A DNA stretch of 64,000 nucleotides from Prochlorococcus sp. AG-347-O22 (GTDB lineage: Bacteria > Cyanobacteriota > Cyanobacteriia > PCC-6307 > Cyanobiaceae). A program made the position numbers and the translations under genes. This document shows, in pieces, positions 37,958-49,345 of the stretch (position 1 is its first letter; each line of letters starts with the position of its first letter). The DNA is taken from assembly GCA_003278845.1 (NCBI GenBank), contig QCCX01000001.1, positions 124,001 through 188,000 on the forward strand, in the 5' to 3' direction. Under the pieces are notes generated by a model, which saw only the letters and a program-made list of their open reading frames with translations, searched no databases and had not been told where the DNA came from.

Positions 37958-38881
37958 ATGAAATTTCTATTCGTTATAGATCCAATTAAAAATATAAATC
38001 CCTTAAAAGATTCAACTGCTGCTTTAATGCAAGCATCATCAAAAAAAAATATTGAAATCTGGAGTTGTACTCCTCAAGACCTGGAAGCTAGAGGTGATGA
38101 AGTATGGGCATCTTCCATAAAAGTTGAAGTAATTCCGTGGATTTCTTTGAAAGAGAATGATTGCATACCTCTCGCCGAATTTAATTGCATTTGGATGAGA
38201 AAAGATCCTCCTGTAAATGAGGCTTATTTATATGCAACCCATCTTTTAGAAGTTGCCGAAAGAAAAGGAGTAAAAGTAATTAACAAACCCTCATCGTTAA
38301 GAGCGTGGAATGAAAAGCTAGGTGCTTTAAGATACAGCCACTTAATGGCACCTACAATAGTTGCGAGTAAAGTAAAAGATCTTATTAATTTTGCAAATAT
38401 AAATAATGAAGTTGTCATAAAACCTCTTGGAGGAAAAGGTGGTCAAGGTGTTATAAGGATAAATAAAAATTATCCAGGAATTAAATCAATCATTGAATTA
38501 ATCACTTCTCAAGAAGAATTACCCGTTATGATGCAAAAATTTATTCCTGAAGTCAAAGATGGTGATAAAAGAATAATTATCGTAAACGGAGAAGCAATTG
38601 GATCAATAAATAGGATTCCTCAAGGAGGCGATTTTAGGAGTAATTTAGCGATGGGAGGCAAAGCTGAACCCACATTATTAACAGAAAAAGAAAAAAGTAT
38701 CTGCTCAGAATTATCTCAACACTTCAAAAATGAGGGTTTATTTTTTGTAGGTATTGATGTAATAAATGGAATGCTTAGCGAAATTAATGTAACCAGTCCA
38801 ACAGGTTTAAGAGAAATAGAAAATTTATCAAATAAAAATGTTTCAGAGGAAGTTATTGAAAAATTAGTAGAAATTATCTAG
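37958..38881 (+). CDS. gshB: Glutathione synthetase
   Basis: GshB adds glycine to gamma-glutamylcysteine with ATP. The 307-residue ATP-grasp protein shows M-R-K-D-P-P (about 77), [25 protein letters not shown] (nucleotide loop), and [12 protein letters not shown] near the C-terminus. It is the second gene after grxC, and its end overlaps menF on the other strand by 8 bases. Confidence 0.96.
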   Translation: MKFLFVIDPIKNINPLKDSTAALMQASSKKNIEIWSCTPQDLEARGDEVWASSIKVEVIPWISLKENDCIPLAEFNCIWMRKDPPVNEAYLYATHLLEVAERKGVKVINKPSSLRAWNEKLGALRYSHLMAPTIVASKVKDLINFANINNEVVIKPLGGKGGQGVIRINKNYPGIKSIIELITSQEELPVMMQKFIPEVKDGDKRIIIVNGEAIGSINRIPQGGDFRSNLAMGGKAEPTLLTEKEKSICSELSQHFKNEGLFFVGIDVINGMLSEINVTSPTGLREIENLSNKNVSEEVIEKLVEII

Positions 38882-40286
38882 GATTTTTAGCGCAAAATAT
38901 CTGTTTTACTATAGATTCAAATTTTAATTTAATCTCATCTATTTCTTTCTCTAAAACGGAACCAGAAACTATACCTGAACCTGCAGTAAATTCAATATTT
39001 TCTTCAATACATCTTGCGCCTCTTATTGCCAAAAGAAATGAAGCATTGCCTGATGAATCAACCCAACCCATTGGAGAAGCATAATTTCCTCTAGGAAAAG
39101 ACTCAAGAGTGTTTATCCAATCCAATGCTGCATTTTTTGGGTATCCACAAACAGCTGGAGATGGATGTAAGTTTTTAAGCAATTCAAAAGGACAAATATT
39201 TTCAACTTTAGAGAAAATGAGTGTTTGCAAATGAGAAATATCTCCAAATGAATTTACCTTGATATCACTTTTTTTAAAGTTTGTTATTTTTGAAACTTCT
39301 AAAGATTTAATCAAATATTGTATTACATAATTATGTTCCTTTAAGTCTTTAGTACTTTTTAGGAGTTTCTTAAAATTTGAATTAGTAGAAATAGTTCCAG
39401 CAAGAGCCTCTAAAGTTAAATTAGGTTTAGAGAAAGAAAATAATTTTTCTGGAGATGCTCCAAACAAAATATCTTTACTATTCCTTTTCCAAACGTATCT
39501 ACATGTATTTGGTTGCTTCTTTTTAAATCTTTTTAAAATTTCTACTAAATCTAATTTATTTTTAAGTTTTATTTTAATCCTATTCGCTAAAACTATCTTT
39601 TCGAGGATATCTTTCTCTACTAATTGAATTCCTCTATTTACTACTTTTTTCATGTTTGTTTTAGAAGTTTCTAAGGAGCGTGAGAAATCATCAATAAAAG
39701 GGGAATCAAAACTAGTTTTTAAGACAGATGATTTTATTAATTCTGAGCCAGAATTAATAACTTGATTTCTAATTGTCCATATTTCTTCAATTAATGTTCT
39801 TAATGATGATTTACCTTCAACATGACCATTGATTCTTAACCAGCAATTCTTGCCACTTTTAGTAATTAATATTTTTGGCAAAATGGCTTCCAAACTAGGA
39901 ATATCTGAAGATAAATTCTTATTATTCAAATTTTCAGAGAAAGAAAATAAATAAATTATTTTTGAAAGTGCAGAATTATGCGATTCATTAGTTAAGTTAA
40001 TTAAATTTTTAAAATTCTCAGAATTAAACTCTTTTGCAACCTCAAATCTTTTTGGGCCATCCAGAGTAACATATTTACACTTCTCGAAAGCTATATATGA
40101 AATGCCATCAGATTCCTCCCAAAATGAAGAAAATGGATATTGATTTATTAACAATTCATAAACTTGAAATAAATCAATACAAGGAATCTCAACACAAATA
40201 CTTACTAATCCAGAATTTTCAACTTTCTTATCGAAAGAGGAAAATACATCTTTTAAAAAATCTGTTAAGTTTAAATCTTTTTTCAT
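38874..40286 (-). CDS. menF: Isochorismate synthase
   Basis: The 470-residue chorismate-binding enzyme makes isochorismate, the first step to phylloquinone. The C-terminal catalytic half has [22 protein letters not shown], the [10 protein letters not shown] block, and G-S-G-I-V with Glu metal ligands near the end. MenF/EntC-type is preferred over TrpE/PabB because of this block and because menA, menC and menE are divergently placed 101 bases away. Confidence 0.92.
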   Translation of the reverse strand: MKKDLNLTDFLKDVFSSFDKKVENSGLVSICVEIPCIDLFQVYELLINQYPFSSFWEESDGISYIAFEKCKYVTLDGPKRFEVAKEFNSENFKNLINLTNESHNSALSKIIYLFSFSENLNNKNLSSDIPSLEAILPKILITKSGKNCWLRINGHVEGKSSLRTLIEEIWTIRNQVINSGSELIKSSVLKTSFDSPFIDDFSRSLETSKTNMKKVVNRGIQLVEKDILEKIVLANRIKIKLKNKLDLVEILKRFKKKQPNTCRYVWKRNSKDILFGASPEKLFSFSKPNLTLEALAGTISTNSNFKKLLKSTKDLKEHNYVIQYLIKSLEVSKITNFKKSDIKVNSFGDISHLQTLIFSKVENICPFELLKNLHPSPAVCGYPKNAALDWINTLESFPRGNYASPMGWVDSSGNASFLLAIRGARCIEENIEFTAGSGIVSGSVLEKEIDEIKLKFESIVKQIFCAKNPR

Positions 40287-40387
40287 TACTTATTGAAAAT
40301 AACTAAAAATGATGCAATAAAGTAAAAAATGTAACTCAATTTATAAACTACATTCAATAATTATCTAATTTTGCATGTTAATTAAAA

Positions 40388-41305
40388 ATGGACGAAGATA
40401 AAAAAAAATTATGGAAAAAAGCAATAAAATGGCCTCTTTATTCTGTTGCCATACTTCCAGTTTTAATAACAGGGGCTTACTTGCTCAATCAATATGAAGA
40501 GGTAAAAATTTATAATTTGATTTCATTTACTTTAGCTGCAATTTTGATATTACTTTGGGAAAATCTAACTAATGATTTATACGACGCAGAAACAGGAATC
40601 GATGAATTTAAATTCCATTCAATTGTAAATCTTGTAAAAAATAAAAAAATAATTTCATTTATTGCATATACATCTTTAGTTATTGGTTTATTAATAATTT
40701 TAATTATTTCAGTATCAACAAGTATAAACATTTTTATTTTGGTGGCAGCTTGCTGCTTCTTAGGATATTTATATCAAGGTCCTCCTTTTAGATTGGGCTA
40801 TCAAGGTTTAGGAGAACCATTATGCTGGCTTGCATTTGGACCTTTTGCGTACTCTGCAGTCTTAATTGCGTTAAATCCGTCTAATATTTACTTCGAAGAT
40901 ATTCCATGGAAAGTTTCTTTATTACTTGGTTCAGGACCTTCCTTGGCAACAACTCTTGTATTATTTTGTTCTCATTTTCATCAAATTTCTGAAGATAAAA
41001 AGTATGGGAAAAATTCACCTTTAGTTCGCTTAGGGGCAAAAAAAGGTTCTCAATTTGTGCCTTGGATAATTTTTACAATATATATTTTTCAACTTTTCAC
41101 AATAGTTTATGGATTTATTCCAGTATTTTGCATCTTTTATTTGCTTAGTTTCCCTCAAGCAATAAGACTTATAAATTTATTAAAATCTTCGTATGCAAAA
41201 CCTTCTGCAATAAAAAATTGCAAATTCATCGCAATAAAATTTCAAACTCTTAATGGAATTGGTTTAATTACAGGATTAATATTTAATTACTTGCTAAATA
41301 AATGA
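40388..41305 (+). CDS. menA: DHNA prenyltransferase (phytyl transferase) MenA
   Basis: MenA attaches the prenyl tail to 1,4-dihydroxy-2-naphthoate; in cyanobacteria the donor is phytyl diphosphate, giving the phylloquinone precursor. The 305-residue UbiA-family protein has about 8-9 membrane helices and the first Asp-rich site N-L-T-N-D-L-Y-D-A-E-T-G (about 59-70). The P-P-F-R-L-G-Y-Q-G-L-G-E motif in the centre is typical of MenA. Its stop overlaps the menC start by 4 bases. Confidence 0.94.
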   Translation: MDEDKKKLWKKAIKWPLYSVAILPVLITGAYLLNQYEEVKIYNLISFTLAAILILLWENLTNDLYDAETGIDEFKFHSIVNLVKNKKIISFIAYTSLVIGLLIILIISVSTSINIFILVAACCFLGYLYQGPPFRLGYQGLGEPLCWLAFGPFAYSAVLIALNPSNIYFEDIPWKVSLLLGSGPSLATTLVLFCSHFHQISEDKKYGKNSPLVRLGAKKGSQFVPWIIFTIYIFQLFTIVYGFIPVFCIFYLLSFPQAIRLINLLKSSYAKPSAIKNCKFIAIKFQTLNGIGLITGLIFNYLLNK

Positions 41306-42267
41306 ACTTAATATTTAAAAAAAAATCTTATAGCTTTAAGTTATCGGCCAAAGTAGAAAATTCTAAAACCAATTACCATACAAAATCGGGTTGGATAATT
41401 AAATTAATAAGTAATGATAAAAAAATAGGGTTTGGAGAAGTTTCACCGCTACATAAAAAAGACTTAAAAAAGTGCGCGAAACAACTAGATATGATCCCTG
41501 AGTATATAGAGGAATTTAATTTATCTGAGCAAATAAATATTTTTCACCCATGCATTCAATCTGCAATAAATTCTGCATTAGCTGAGATCAATGGAAAAAT
41601 AATTTTTAAAGAAAACTACTACTTTGATGAAATTGGTAAAACAGCCATATTGTTAAATCATGAAAATGTAGTTTCAGATCTAAATGATATTAAAAAAAGA
41701 CATTGTGATATTGGAAAATCATTAACCTTAAAATGGAAAGTAGCACTAAAAAATAACCATGAGGAAGAAGCAAAATTAGAAGAAATTTTAAGCAAAATAG
41801 GTAATAATATTAAGTTAAGAATAGATGCTAATGGTTCTTGGGGAAGAGACATAGCTAATAGATGGGCTGATATTTTGAAAGATAATAAAAATATAGATTG
41901 GTTAGAACAACCTCTCTGTGTTGATGATATTGATGGACTGACAGAACTAAACAAAAAAATTCCAATAGCTTTAGACGAATCACTTTTAAAATTTCCAACT
42001 TTGATTGATGAGTGGAAGGGTTGGCAAATTAGAAGGCCTTCCCAAGAAAATAATCCAGTTAAGCTTTTAAGAGAATTAGAAAATAAAAAAGCTTTAATAT
42101 CTATAAGTACCTCATTTGAAACTGGAATAGGAAAGAGATGGCTCCATCATTTATCTTCTCTACAATTACAAGGACCAACGCCAAAAGTTCCTGGTTTAGC
42201 AATGAATAAATTTCCTAATTCGTTTCTATTTTTAAATGAAGCAAAAAAGATATGGGATCAACTATGA
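41302..42267 (+). CDS. menC: o-Succinylbenzoate synthase
   Basis: MenC dehydrates SHCHC to o-succinylbenzoate. The 321-residue enolase-superfamily protein has the catalytic Lys in T-L-K-W-K-V (about 147-152), metal ligands in R-I-D-A-N-G-S-W (about 174-181), W-L-E-Q-P and A-L-D-E-S, and a later second Lys region. The coupling by overlap with menA and menE supports the assignment. Confidence 0.92.
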   Translation: MNLIFKKKSYSFKLSAKVENSKTNYHTKSGWIIKLISNDKKIGFGEVSPLHKKDLKKCAKQLDMIPEYIEEFNLSEQINIFHPCIQSAINSALAEINGKIIFKENYYFDEIGKTAILLNHENVVSDLNDIKKRHCDIGKSLTLKWKVALKNNHEEEAKLEEILSKIGNNIKLRIDANGSWGRDIANRWADILKDNKNIDWLEQPLCVDDIDGLTELNKKIPIALDESLLKFPTLIDEWKGWQIRRPSQENNPVKLLRELENKKALISISTSFETGIGKRWLHHLSSLQLQGPTPKVPGLAMNKFPNSFLFLNEAKKIWDQL

Positions 42268-43460
42268 AAAATAAAATTCATACTATTGAAGTTGAAAATA
42301 ACGAAACTCAATCTGTAGAAAAAATTATTGAAAAAATTAGAGAGAATAAAATTATTTATGTAAAAAACAAATTTTATGAAGACAAAGATGTATTAGATTC
42401 AATTACTGAAAATGGGCCAGCAATTATCTTAAACAGTAGTGGGAGTTCTGGAAAACCGAGACAATGTTTTCACCATTTAAATAATCTTAAATTATCTGCA
42501 ACTACATCAGGACAATGGCTAATAGAACAAGGATTTGAATTACAAAAATGCTTAATTTTAAATACTTTACCCCTGAACCATATAAGTGGATTAATGCCAA
42601 TTTTTAGAAGTCAAACTTGGGGGTGTGATTGTATTAATATTTCTCCGAATTTGATAAAAAAAACTCGAGAACTTTTACTTTTCACAATTAAATTTAAAAA
42701 TAACAAAAAACACTTGATTACGTCATTAGTACCTACCCAATTACAAAGACTTTTAGCTCAAAAAGATGGAATTAGTTGGCTAAAAATTTTTGATCTAATT
42801 TGGGTAGGTGGAGCTTCAATTTCAGACGAAACTGCAGAACAATGTATAAAAGAAAAAATAAAATTAGCACCTTGTTACGGCTCAACTGAAACAGCAGCAA
42901 TGGTAACGAGTTTAAAACCAAAAGAATTTTTAATGGGTTTTAAAAATGTTGGAGAAATACTACCTGATACAAAAATAAGAATTAACGCACAAGGATTAAT
43001 CGAAATAAAATCAGCCAGAATTGGAATCGAAATAATAGATTCTTTAAAAACTGAAAATTTCAAAAATGAAAATGGGTGGTGGCAAACAAGTGATTTAGGT
43101 GAAATTAAGCAAATCAATAATTCTTACTATTTAAAATTTTTTGGAAGAAGTGATAATGCCTTTAATTCAGGAGGAGAAGTCGTTTTCCCTGAAGTAATTG
43201 AATCTAGATTAAATGATTTCATTATGAAAGAAAATATCCCAATTAATAAATTCAATATTTCGAAAGTATCTAATAAATTTTGGGGAAATAAAATTAAAGT
43301 AATAGTTGAATTTAGAGAACTTACAAATGATAAAAATATTGAAATTTCTTTAAATTTATTAAAAAATTTTTCTCAAAGTTGGCCTAAACATGAAAAACCT
43401 GAAAAGTGGATTGTAAAAAATACCGGTGCAGAAAAAATAAATTATAAATTTAAAAAATAA
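42264..43460 (+). CDS. menE: o-Succinylbenzoate-CoA ligase
   Basis: MenE activates o-succinylbenzoate with CoA and ATP. The protein has the adenylate-forming motifs L-N-S-S-G-S-S-G-K-P-R (P-loop, about 47-57), Y-G-S-T-E-T-A-A-M (about 210-218), and T-S-D-L-G-E with F-G-R-S-D-N-A-F-N-S-G-G-E. I prefer ATG 42264 (398 residues), which overlaps the menC stop as ATGA; ATG 42252 adds four residues. At about 400 residues it is shorter than E. coli MenE (451), mainly at the N-terminus. Confidence 0.92.
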   Translation: MKNKIHTIEVENNETQSVEKIIEKIRENKIIYVKNKFYEDKDVLDSITENGPAIILNSSGSSGKPRQCFHHLNNLKLSATTSGQWLIEQGFELQKCLILNTLPLNHISGLMPIFRSQTWGCDCINISPNLIKKTRELLLFTIKFKNNKKHLITSLVPTQLQRLLAQKDGISWLKIFDLIWVGGASISDETAEQCIKEKIKLAPCYGSTETAAMVTSLKPKEFLMGFKNVGEILPDTKIRINAQGLIEIKSARIGIEIIDSLKTENFKNENGWWQTSDLGEIKQINNSYYLKFFGRSDNAFNSGGEVVFPEVIESRLNDFIMKENIPINKFNISKVSNKFWGNKIKVIVEFRELTNDKNIEISLNLLKNFSQSWPKHEKPEKWIVKNTGAEKINYKFKK

Positions 43461-43463
43461 TAA

Positions 43464-43916
<453 letters not shown>

Positions 43917-43925
43917 TTAAAGAAC

Positions 43926-45113
43926 TTATCTATCAACAGATCCCATAATGACATCTATAGAGCCAAGAATTGCCATAATATCGGCGATTTTGGCACCTTT
44001 AAGAATATGAGGCAATATTTGTAGATTATTTAAATCAGCTGCTCTGATTTTAAATCTCCATGGGGTAACTTCATTATTTCCTTGAATGAATACCCCTATT
44101 TCTCCTTTACCGGACTCTAATCTTGTATACAATTCTCCGCTAGGAATTTTAAAAGTTGGAGCAACCTTCTTAGCTACGTATTGATAGTCCATACCAAATA
44201 TTTCACTTTTCTTATCTTCAGTCGCCATTCTTTGAGCTTCCAAATTTTCTGTTGGACCTCCTGGAATCATTTTACAGGCTTGGCGAATGATGCTTAGTGA
44301 TTGTCTCATCTCTTCGACTCTCACTCTATATCTTGCGTAACAATCTCCTTCTTTTTCTGAAGCAATCTGCCAATCAAAATCGTCATAACATTCATAACTA
44401 TCGACTTTCCTTAAATCCCAGGAAACTCCAGAAGCTCTTAGCATTGGCCCAGACAAAGACCAATTAATTGCCTGGTCTCTTTGTATTGTTCCCAGACCTT
44501 CAATTCTTTTTCTAAAAATCGGATTATTTGTGATTAATTTTTCATATTCATCAATCTTAGGTCCAAACCAATCACAAAAGTCTATACATTTTTCTAACCA
44601 TCCGTATGGAAGATCACATGCAACACCACCTATCCTAAAGAAATTATTATTTATTAACCTCTGTCCAGTTGCAGCTTCCCAGAGATCATATATCATTTCT
44701 CTTTCTCTAAAAATATAGAAAAATGGAGTTTGAGCTCCTACGTCTGCTAAAAAGGGACCGAGCCACAAAAGATGATTAGCAATACGATTGAGTTCTAGCA
44801 TTAGAACTCTGATGTAACTAGCTCTTTTAGGAACTGGAATATTAGCTAATCTTTCAGGAGCATTTACTACAATAGCTTCATAAAACATTCCTGCTGCATA
44901 ATCCATTCTGCTTACATAAGGAACATACATTACATTTGTCCTATTTTCAGCTATCTTTTCCATTCCCCTATGTAAATATCCAATTACTGGCTCACAATCA
45001 ATGACATTCTCACCATCAAGAGTTACAACCAACCTTAAAACCCCATGCATTGAGGGATGGTGAGGGCCAAAATTGACCACCATTGGTTCTGTTCTAGTCT
45101 CTAGCTGAGCCAT
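43926..45113 (-). CDS. ndhH: NAD(P)H-quinone oxidoreductase subunit H (NDH-1 49-kDa homologue)
   Basis: NdhH is in the membrane-peripheral arm of the thylakoid NDH-1 complex used for cyclic electron flow, respiration and CO2 uptake. The 395-residue length is standard. Seen motifs are [14 protein letters not shown] (about 14-27), [24 protein letters not shown] and a C-terminal [11 protein letters not shown]. It is divergent from rsmH across only 38 bases. Confidence 0.97.
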   Translation of the reverse strand: MAQLETRTEPMVVNFGPHHPSMHGVLRLVVTLDGENVIDCEPVIGYLHRGMEKIAENRTNVMYVPYVSRMDYAAGMFYEAIVVNAPERLANIPVPKRASYIRVLMLELNRIANHLLWLGPFLADVGAQTPFFYIFREREMIYDLWEAATGQRLINNNFFRIGGVACDLPYGWLEKCIDFCDWFGPKIDEYEKLITNNPIFRKRIEGLGTIQRDQAINWSLSGPMLRASGVSWDLRKVDSYECYDDFDWQIASEKEGDCYARYRVRVEEMRQSLSIIRQACKMIPGGPTENLEAQRMATEDKKSEIFGMDYQYVAKKVAPTFKIPSGELYTRLESGKGEIGVFIQGNNEVTPWRFKIRAADLNNLQILPHILKGAKIADIMAILGSIDVIMGSVDR

Positions 45114-45151
45114 TCGAAATTTAACTTCTAAATAAATCTTAGTCGAAAGTT

Positions 45152-46054
45152 ATGCAAACTGACCTATCTGATTCATCTTTTTTCAATCATATATCAGTTA
45201 TGACAGATGAGATTATGGCCTCATTAGAGCATTACCCGTTAATCCATAACAACCAACTTAAAGGAATAGACGCAACTTTAGGCGGAGGTGGGCACTCTTA
45301 TCATTTATTGAAAAAATATTCGGATTTAAATATAATTGGACTTGATCAAGATCCATTCGCAAGAAAATCAGCATCAAAAACACTTGATGAATTTAAAAAT
45401 AGGCTTGATATTAGGGCTACGAATTTTGCGGATTTTATCCCAAAAGAAAAAGTTTCTTTTGTTATTGCAGATCTTGGAGTAAATAGCAACCAAATTGATG
45501 ACCCTAAAAGAGGATTTAGTTTCCAAAAAGATGGTCCGCTTGATATGCGTATGAATCCTTTTCTTGAGGTTGATGCAGAAAAATTAATTGAGACTTTAAA
45601 TGAAAAAGATCTAGCTAACCTAATTTATAACTATGGAGAAGAGAGATTATCAAGAAAGATTGCTAGGAAAATAAAAATGGATTTGAAGGAAAATGGGAAA
45701 TATTCTGGGACAAAAGAATTAGCCTATTCTATTGCAGGCTGCTTTCCACCAAAACAAAGATATAAAAAAATACACCCAGCAACAAGAACATTTCAAGCAC
45801 TAAGAATTGCTGTCAATAAAGAAATTGAAGTATTAGAAAAATTTTTGCAAGTAGTCCCTGAATGGCTTTTGCCAGGAGGTATTATTTCTATTATTAGTTT
45901 TCATTCCCTGGAGGATAGGTTAGTTAAAAATTCTTTTAAGAATGATCAAAGACTAAAAAACCTGACAAAAAAGCCAATAACTCCTTCCGAACAAGAAGTC
46001 GAACTCAATAAAAGAGCTAGAAGTGGAAAATTAAGAATTGCTCAATTAAAATAA
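45152..46054 (+). CDS. rsmH: 16S rRNA m4C1402 methyltransferase RsmH
   Basis: RsmH (MraW) methylates C1402 of 16S rRNA. The 300-residue protein has H-I-S-V-M-T-D-E-I near residue 12, the SAM loop D-A-T-L-G-G-G-G-H-S (about 40-49), D-L-G-V-N-S, G-P-L-D-M-R-M and I-S-F-H-S-L-E-D-R-L-V-K. ATG start. Convergent with the cysteine desulfurase gene (13 bases). Confidence 0.95.
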   Translation: MQTDLSDSSFFNHISVMTDEIMASLEHYPLIHNNQLKGIDATLGGGGHSYHLLKKYSDLNIIGLDQDPFARKSASKTLDEFKNRLDIRATNFADFIPKEKVSFVIADLGVNSNQIDDPKRGFSFQKDGPLDMRMNPFLEVDAEKLIETLNEKDLANLIYNYGEERLSRKIARKIKMDLKENGKYSGTKELAYSIAGCFPPKQRYKKIHPATRTFQALRIAVNKEIEVLEKFLQVVPEWLLPGGIISIISFHSLEDRLVKNSFKNDQRLKNLTKKPITPSEQEVELNKRARSGKLRIAQLK

Positions 46055-46067
46055 AAGCCAATAATTT

Positions 46068-47213
46068 TTAGCGTAATGATCTAATCGTATTTGTAAGAAT
46101 ATGAATTGCTTTTTTTATATCTTTTGAATTAGTGCTTAATCCAATACTTAACCTTATTGAAGATTCTGCTTCTTTAAAAGATCTACCTAAGGCTAGTAAA
46201 ACATGAGATGGTTCACCATTACTACATGCAGATCCGCTAGAACAAATTATTTTAGATTTTAAAAGTTTATGAAACTTTGCTCCGTTTAAATCCAATACAG
46301 TCAAATTTAAATTGTGAGGTAATCTTTTTTCTATGGAGCCATTAATTAATAAACCAGAATTATTTTCTAACAACCCCTCTAAAAGGGTATTTCTATGCAA
46401 AAGTAATTTCTCCGCATTATTTTTTTGATTAAAAACTGCTATCTCTATTGCTTTAGCAAAGCCAACTACTAAAGGAAGAGGTAAGGTACCAGACCTGAGA
46501 CCATATTCCTGACCTCCTCCAACAATTAAAGGATCAAGATTCATTTCTTCATCAATCAAAAGAAGTCCTATCCCTTTAGGACCATATATTTTATGAGAAC
46601 TCATCGTTATCATATTTACATCTGATAAAAGATTTTCTAACTCGATATAACCTAAACATTGTGCAAAATCAGAGTGAAAAGTTATTCCTCGCGATTTACA
46701 TATCTTTGAAATATTCTTTACAGGCTGGATAACCCCTATCTCGTTATTTGCCAACATAACGCTCACCAGAAATGTATCTTCTCTTATATGATTTTTGAAA
46801 TTTTCCTCTGAAATTAAACCATCTTTCTCAGGATTAATTTCTGTAACCTTAAATCCCTCTTTTTTTAGTTGGTTTAGGGGCTCCAAAACAGCTTTATGCT
46901 CTGTTTTTAAGGTAATAATATGTCCATAATTTCCTGTTTTTTTATAGAAATTTCTAGCAAAACCTAATAAGGCTAAGTTATTAGATTCAGTTGCCCCGCT
47001 TGTAAAAATAACTTTTTTATTCTTAAGAAATAAATTTTGTTCTATTTTTTCTCTTGAGGCTTCTAATATAGCGCTTGCGTTAATCCCCGCCAAATTAGAT
47101 TTGCTTGCAGGATTAGAAAATATCTCACTCCAAAAAGGTTTCATAGAATCAACAACATCTTTAGAGCAAGGAGTCGAGGATTGATAGTCTAGTAGTATGG
47201 GAGTTGATAGCAT
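46068..47213 (-). CDS. Cysteine desulfurase (NifS/IscS group)
   Basis: A 381-residue class V PLP enzyme that takes sulfur from cysteine for Fe-S clusters and thiolation. Motifs are S-G-A-T-E-S-N-N-L-A, N-N-E-I-G, the PLP Lys in S-S-H-K-I-Y-G-P-K-G-I-G (about 206-217), R-S-G-T-L, and the mobile loop with catalytic Cys S-G-S-A-C-S-N-G-E-P-S-H. The loop type places it in the NifS/IscS group rather than SufS. Divergent from the response regulator across 59 bases. Confidence 0.93.
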   Translation of the reverse strand: MLSTPILLDYQSSTPCSKDVVDSMKPFWSEIFSNPASKSNLAGINASAILEASREKIEQNLFLKNKKVIFTSGATESNNLALLGFARNFYKKTGNYGHIITLKTEHKAVLEPLNQLKKEGFKVTEINPEKDGLISEENFKNHIREDTFLVSVMLANNEIGVIQPVKNISKICKSRGITFHSDFAQCLGYIELENLLSDVNMITMSSHKIYGPKGIGLLLIDEEMNLDPLIVGGGQEYGLRSGTLPLPLVVGFAKAIEIAVFNQKNNAEKLLLHRNTLLEGLLENNSGLLINGSIEKRLPHNLNLTVLDLNGAKFHKLLKSKIICSSGSACSNGEPSHVLLALGRSFKEAESSIRLSIGLSTNSKDIKKAIHILTNTIRSLR

Positions 47214-47272
47214 TATGTTTAGTATATAAAATTCTGTTTATTACTAGAAAATCAAATTTAAGAATTTAAAAA

Positions 47273-48001
47273 ATGAATGAAATTAATCAAATAAATAATG
47301 AACCGGTAAGAAAATCGAGAATTTTATTAGTTGATGATGAGCCTGGTTTAAGAACTGCTGTTAAAACATTTCTAGAAGATGAAGGCTTTGAAATATTTAT
47401 TGCAGTTGATGGCGAGGATGGTTGGGGAAAAGCTCAAACAATTTTTCCCGATTTGATAATTAGCGATGTTATGATGCCACGAGCCAACGGTTATGATTTA
47501 TTAGAAAAAATTAGAGAGGATGAAAAATTAGGAGGAACTCCAGTTATTTTTCTAACTGCAAAAGGAATGACCCTAGACAGAACAGAAGGTTATCTTGCAG
47601 GAGTTGATGATTATATTTCCAAACCTTTCGATCCTGATGAATTAGCTGCAAGAGTTAAAAATGTAATCAACAGACAAGAAAGACTATTAAAAGAAGCGGC
47701 ACGATTCGCAGATATTGACGTAAGCAAAATGGCAAAACAAATTACTGAAATAAAATCTATGCTCACAGACCAAAACCAGACTAATCCAGAAAATAAAATT
47801 AATCTTCCTAGTTTTACTCCTAGAGAAGCAAGTGTGCTTCAACTAGTAGCAGAGGGACTGATGAACAAGGAAATTGCTAGAAAGCTTGAAACATCAATTA
47901 GAAATGTTGAGAAATATGTAAGTAGACTTTTTATCAAGACAGGTACCTCTAGCCGAACAGAATTAGTTCGCTATGCACTTGAAAATCATTTAGTAAAGTA
48001 A
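47273..48001 (+). CDS. NarL/LuxR-family response regulator
   Basis: The 242-residue protein has a CheY-like receiver (about 14-130) with Asp21/Asp22, phospho-acceptor Asp65 in I-S-D-V-M-M-P and Lys117 in S-K-P-F, then a linker and a C-terminal LuxR-type helix-turn-helix (about 178-240; F-T-P-R-E-A-S-V-L-Q-L-V-A-E-G-L-M-N-K-E-I-A). It is a DNA-binding two-component regulator; no histidine kinase lies in the window. It resembles cyanobacterial and plastid Ycf29-type regulators, but I do not assign a symbol. Stop codons of this gene and chlM are 1 base apart. Confidence 0.9.
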   Translation: MNEINQINNEPVRKSRILLVDDEPGLRTAVKTFLEDEGFEIFIAVDGEDGWGKAQTIFPDLIISDVMMPRANGYDLLEKIREDEKLGGTPVIFLTAKGMTLDRTEGYLAGVDDYISKPFDPDELAARVKNVINRQERLLKEAARFADIDVSKMAKQITEIKSMLTDQNQTNPENKINLPSFTPREASVLQLVAEGLMNKEIARKLETSIRNVEKYVSRLFIKTGTSSRTELVRYALENHLVK

Positions 48002-48002
48002 A

Positions 48003-48704
48003 TTATTTAATTTTTTCAAATTCAATTAGTTTTGAAAAATAAAAAGGAGCTTGATTTAATTTCTTTTTAACAACTTTAAATCCTCTTTCTTTAGCAGCAT
48101 TAATAATACCCTTTTCTTTCAATGTATATGCCCTTGTAGTTTTACTTGGCCCAGGAAATAATTTTCCAATATTTTTTAGAACAGCAAGAACTGGAGTGTA
48201 AGGAGCAAAGCTAACGATTAGTTTTTCTTTGCTTAAATCGCATAGATGTTGAACCATTTCTTCTGCGACCGGTTGAGGATAATGAATAAATACATCCAAA
48301 CAAACAACAACATCAAATAATCCTTTTAATTTTTCCAGATCACAGACTTCATATTTAATTTTGCCTTGATTCAAACCTAATTCATGAATGCGTTTTTTTG
48401 TTTCTTTAATCATTTCAGAAGAAATATCGCTAACCTGTAGTTCTTTTATACCGAGTCTTAATAAAGGTATTGAAAGACTTCCTACACCACACCCTGCATC
48501 ACAATAACTTTTTTTTGTTAGTTCAGGATAATTTTTGATGTATGAGACTACATCATCTACAGTTTTTTGATGTCCTTTCCTAATATTTTTCTGAACTGTA
48601 TTAATTTCATCAGATTTGCTATAAATTTTATTCCATCTTTCAAAGCCAGTACCATTAAAATACTCTCTTACTTCACTTTTTTCGATAATCTTATTTGACG
48701 TCAT
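48003..48704 (-). CDS. chlM: Mg-protoporphyrin IX O-methyltransferase
   Basis: ChlM methylates Mg-protoporphyrin IX with SAM, just after Mg-chelatase in chlorophyll synthesis. The 233-residue protein has Y-F-N-G-T-G-F-E-R-W-N-K-I-Y near residue 15, the SAM loop C-D-A-G-C-G-V-G-S-L-S (about 65-75), D-V-F-I-H-Y-P and F-P-G-P-S-K-T-T-R-A-Y, all typical for ChlM/BchM. ATG start at 48702-48704. Confidence 0.95.
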   Translation of the reverse strand: MTSNKIIEKSEVREYFNGTGFERWNKIYSKSDEINTVQKNIRKGHQKTVDDVVSYIKNYPELTKKSYCDAGCGVGSLSIPLLRLGIKELQVSDISSEMIKETKKRIHELGLNQGKIKYEVCDLEKLKGLFDVVVCLDVFIHYPQPVAEEMVQHLCDLSKEKLIVSFAPYTPVLAVLKNIGKLFPGPSKTTRAYTLKEKGIINAAKERGFKVVKKKLNQAPFYFSKLIEFEKIK

Positions 48705-48793
48705 AGTATTCTATGAAAATTTATTCTTTTTATACTAACTAACTGGCGCCAAATTAATTGCACGCCATTATAGGAAAGAATTGATTTGTTATT

Positions 48794-49330
48794 TTGTCAG
48801 AATTGAATTCTAAAGATATTTATAAAATTGCTGTCGTAATGGGTAGTGATTCAGATCTAAAAACATTGAAACCAGCCATCGATATTTTAAGAGAATTTGG
48901 AATAAAAACTGAAGTTTGTATACTTTCTGCACATCGAACACCTATTGAAATGATGGAATATGCAAAAAATGCAGAGTCAGAAAACATAAAAATAATTATT
49001 GCCGGTGCTGGGGGTGCTGCTCATCTTCCAGGAATGCTGGCATCCATAACTTGCATTCCTGTAATTGGCGTACCAGTAGAGAGTAAGACACTTAAGGGGA
49101 TTGACTCTCTTTTATCAATCGTTCAAATGCCCGCTGGAATTCCAGTTGCAACAGTTGCAATTAATGGTGGTCAGAATGCTGGATTGTTGGCAATAGAGAT
49201 GATTAGTTTATTTGATCAATCCATAAAGAAAAATTTGAAAGAATTCAGAGAAAATCTACATTCACAGGTAAGAACTAAAAATAGTAAGTTATCAAATATT
49301 GGACCTGACAATTATCTTCAAAATACATGA
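48794..49330 (+). CDS. purE: 5-(carboxyamino)imidazole ribonucleotide mutase, PurE
   Basis: PurE class I rearranges N5-CAIR to CAIR in purine synthesis. The core has V-V-M-G-S-D-S-D-L-K-T-L (about 14-25), S-A-H-R-T-P, A-G-A-G-G-A-A-H-L-P-G-M and N-G-G-Q-N-A-G-L-L-A. The start is TTG 48794 (178 residues); a second in-frame TTG lies three codons further on. A tail of about 20 residues beyond the core is poorly conserved. Confidence 0.94.
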   Translation: MSELNSKDIYKIAVVMGSDSDLKTLKPAIDILREFGIKTEVCILSAHRTPIEMMEYAKNAESENIKIIIAGAGGAAHLPGMLASITCIPVIGVPVESKTLKGIDSLLSIVQMPAGIPVATVAINGGQNAGLLAIEMISLFDQSIKKNLKEFRENLHSQVRTKNSKLSNIGPDNYLQNT

Positions 49331-49345
49331 ACTAATATTTTTCTA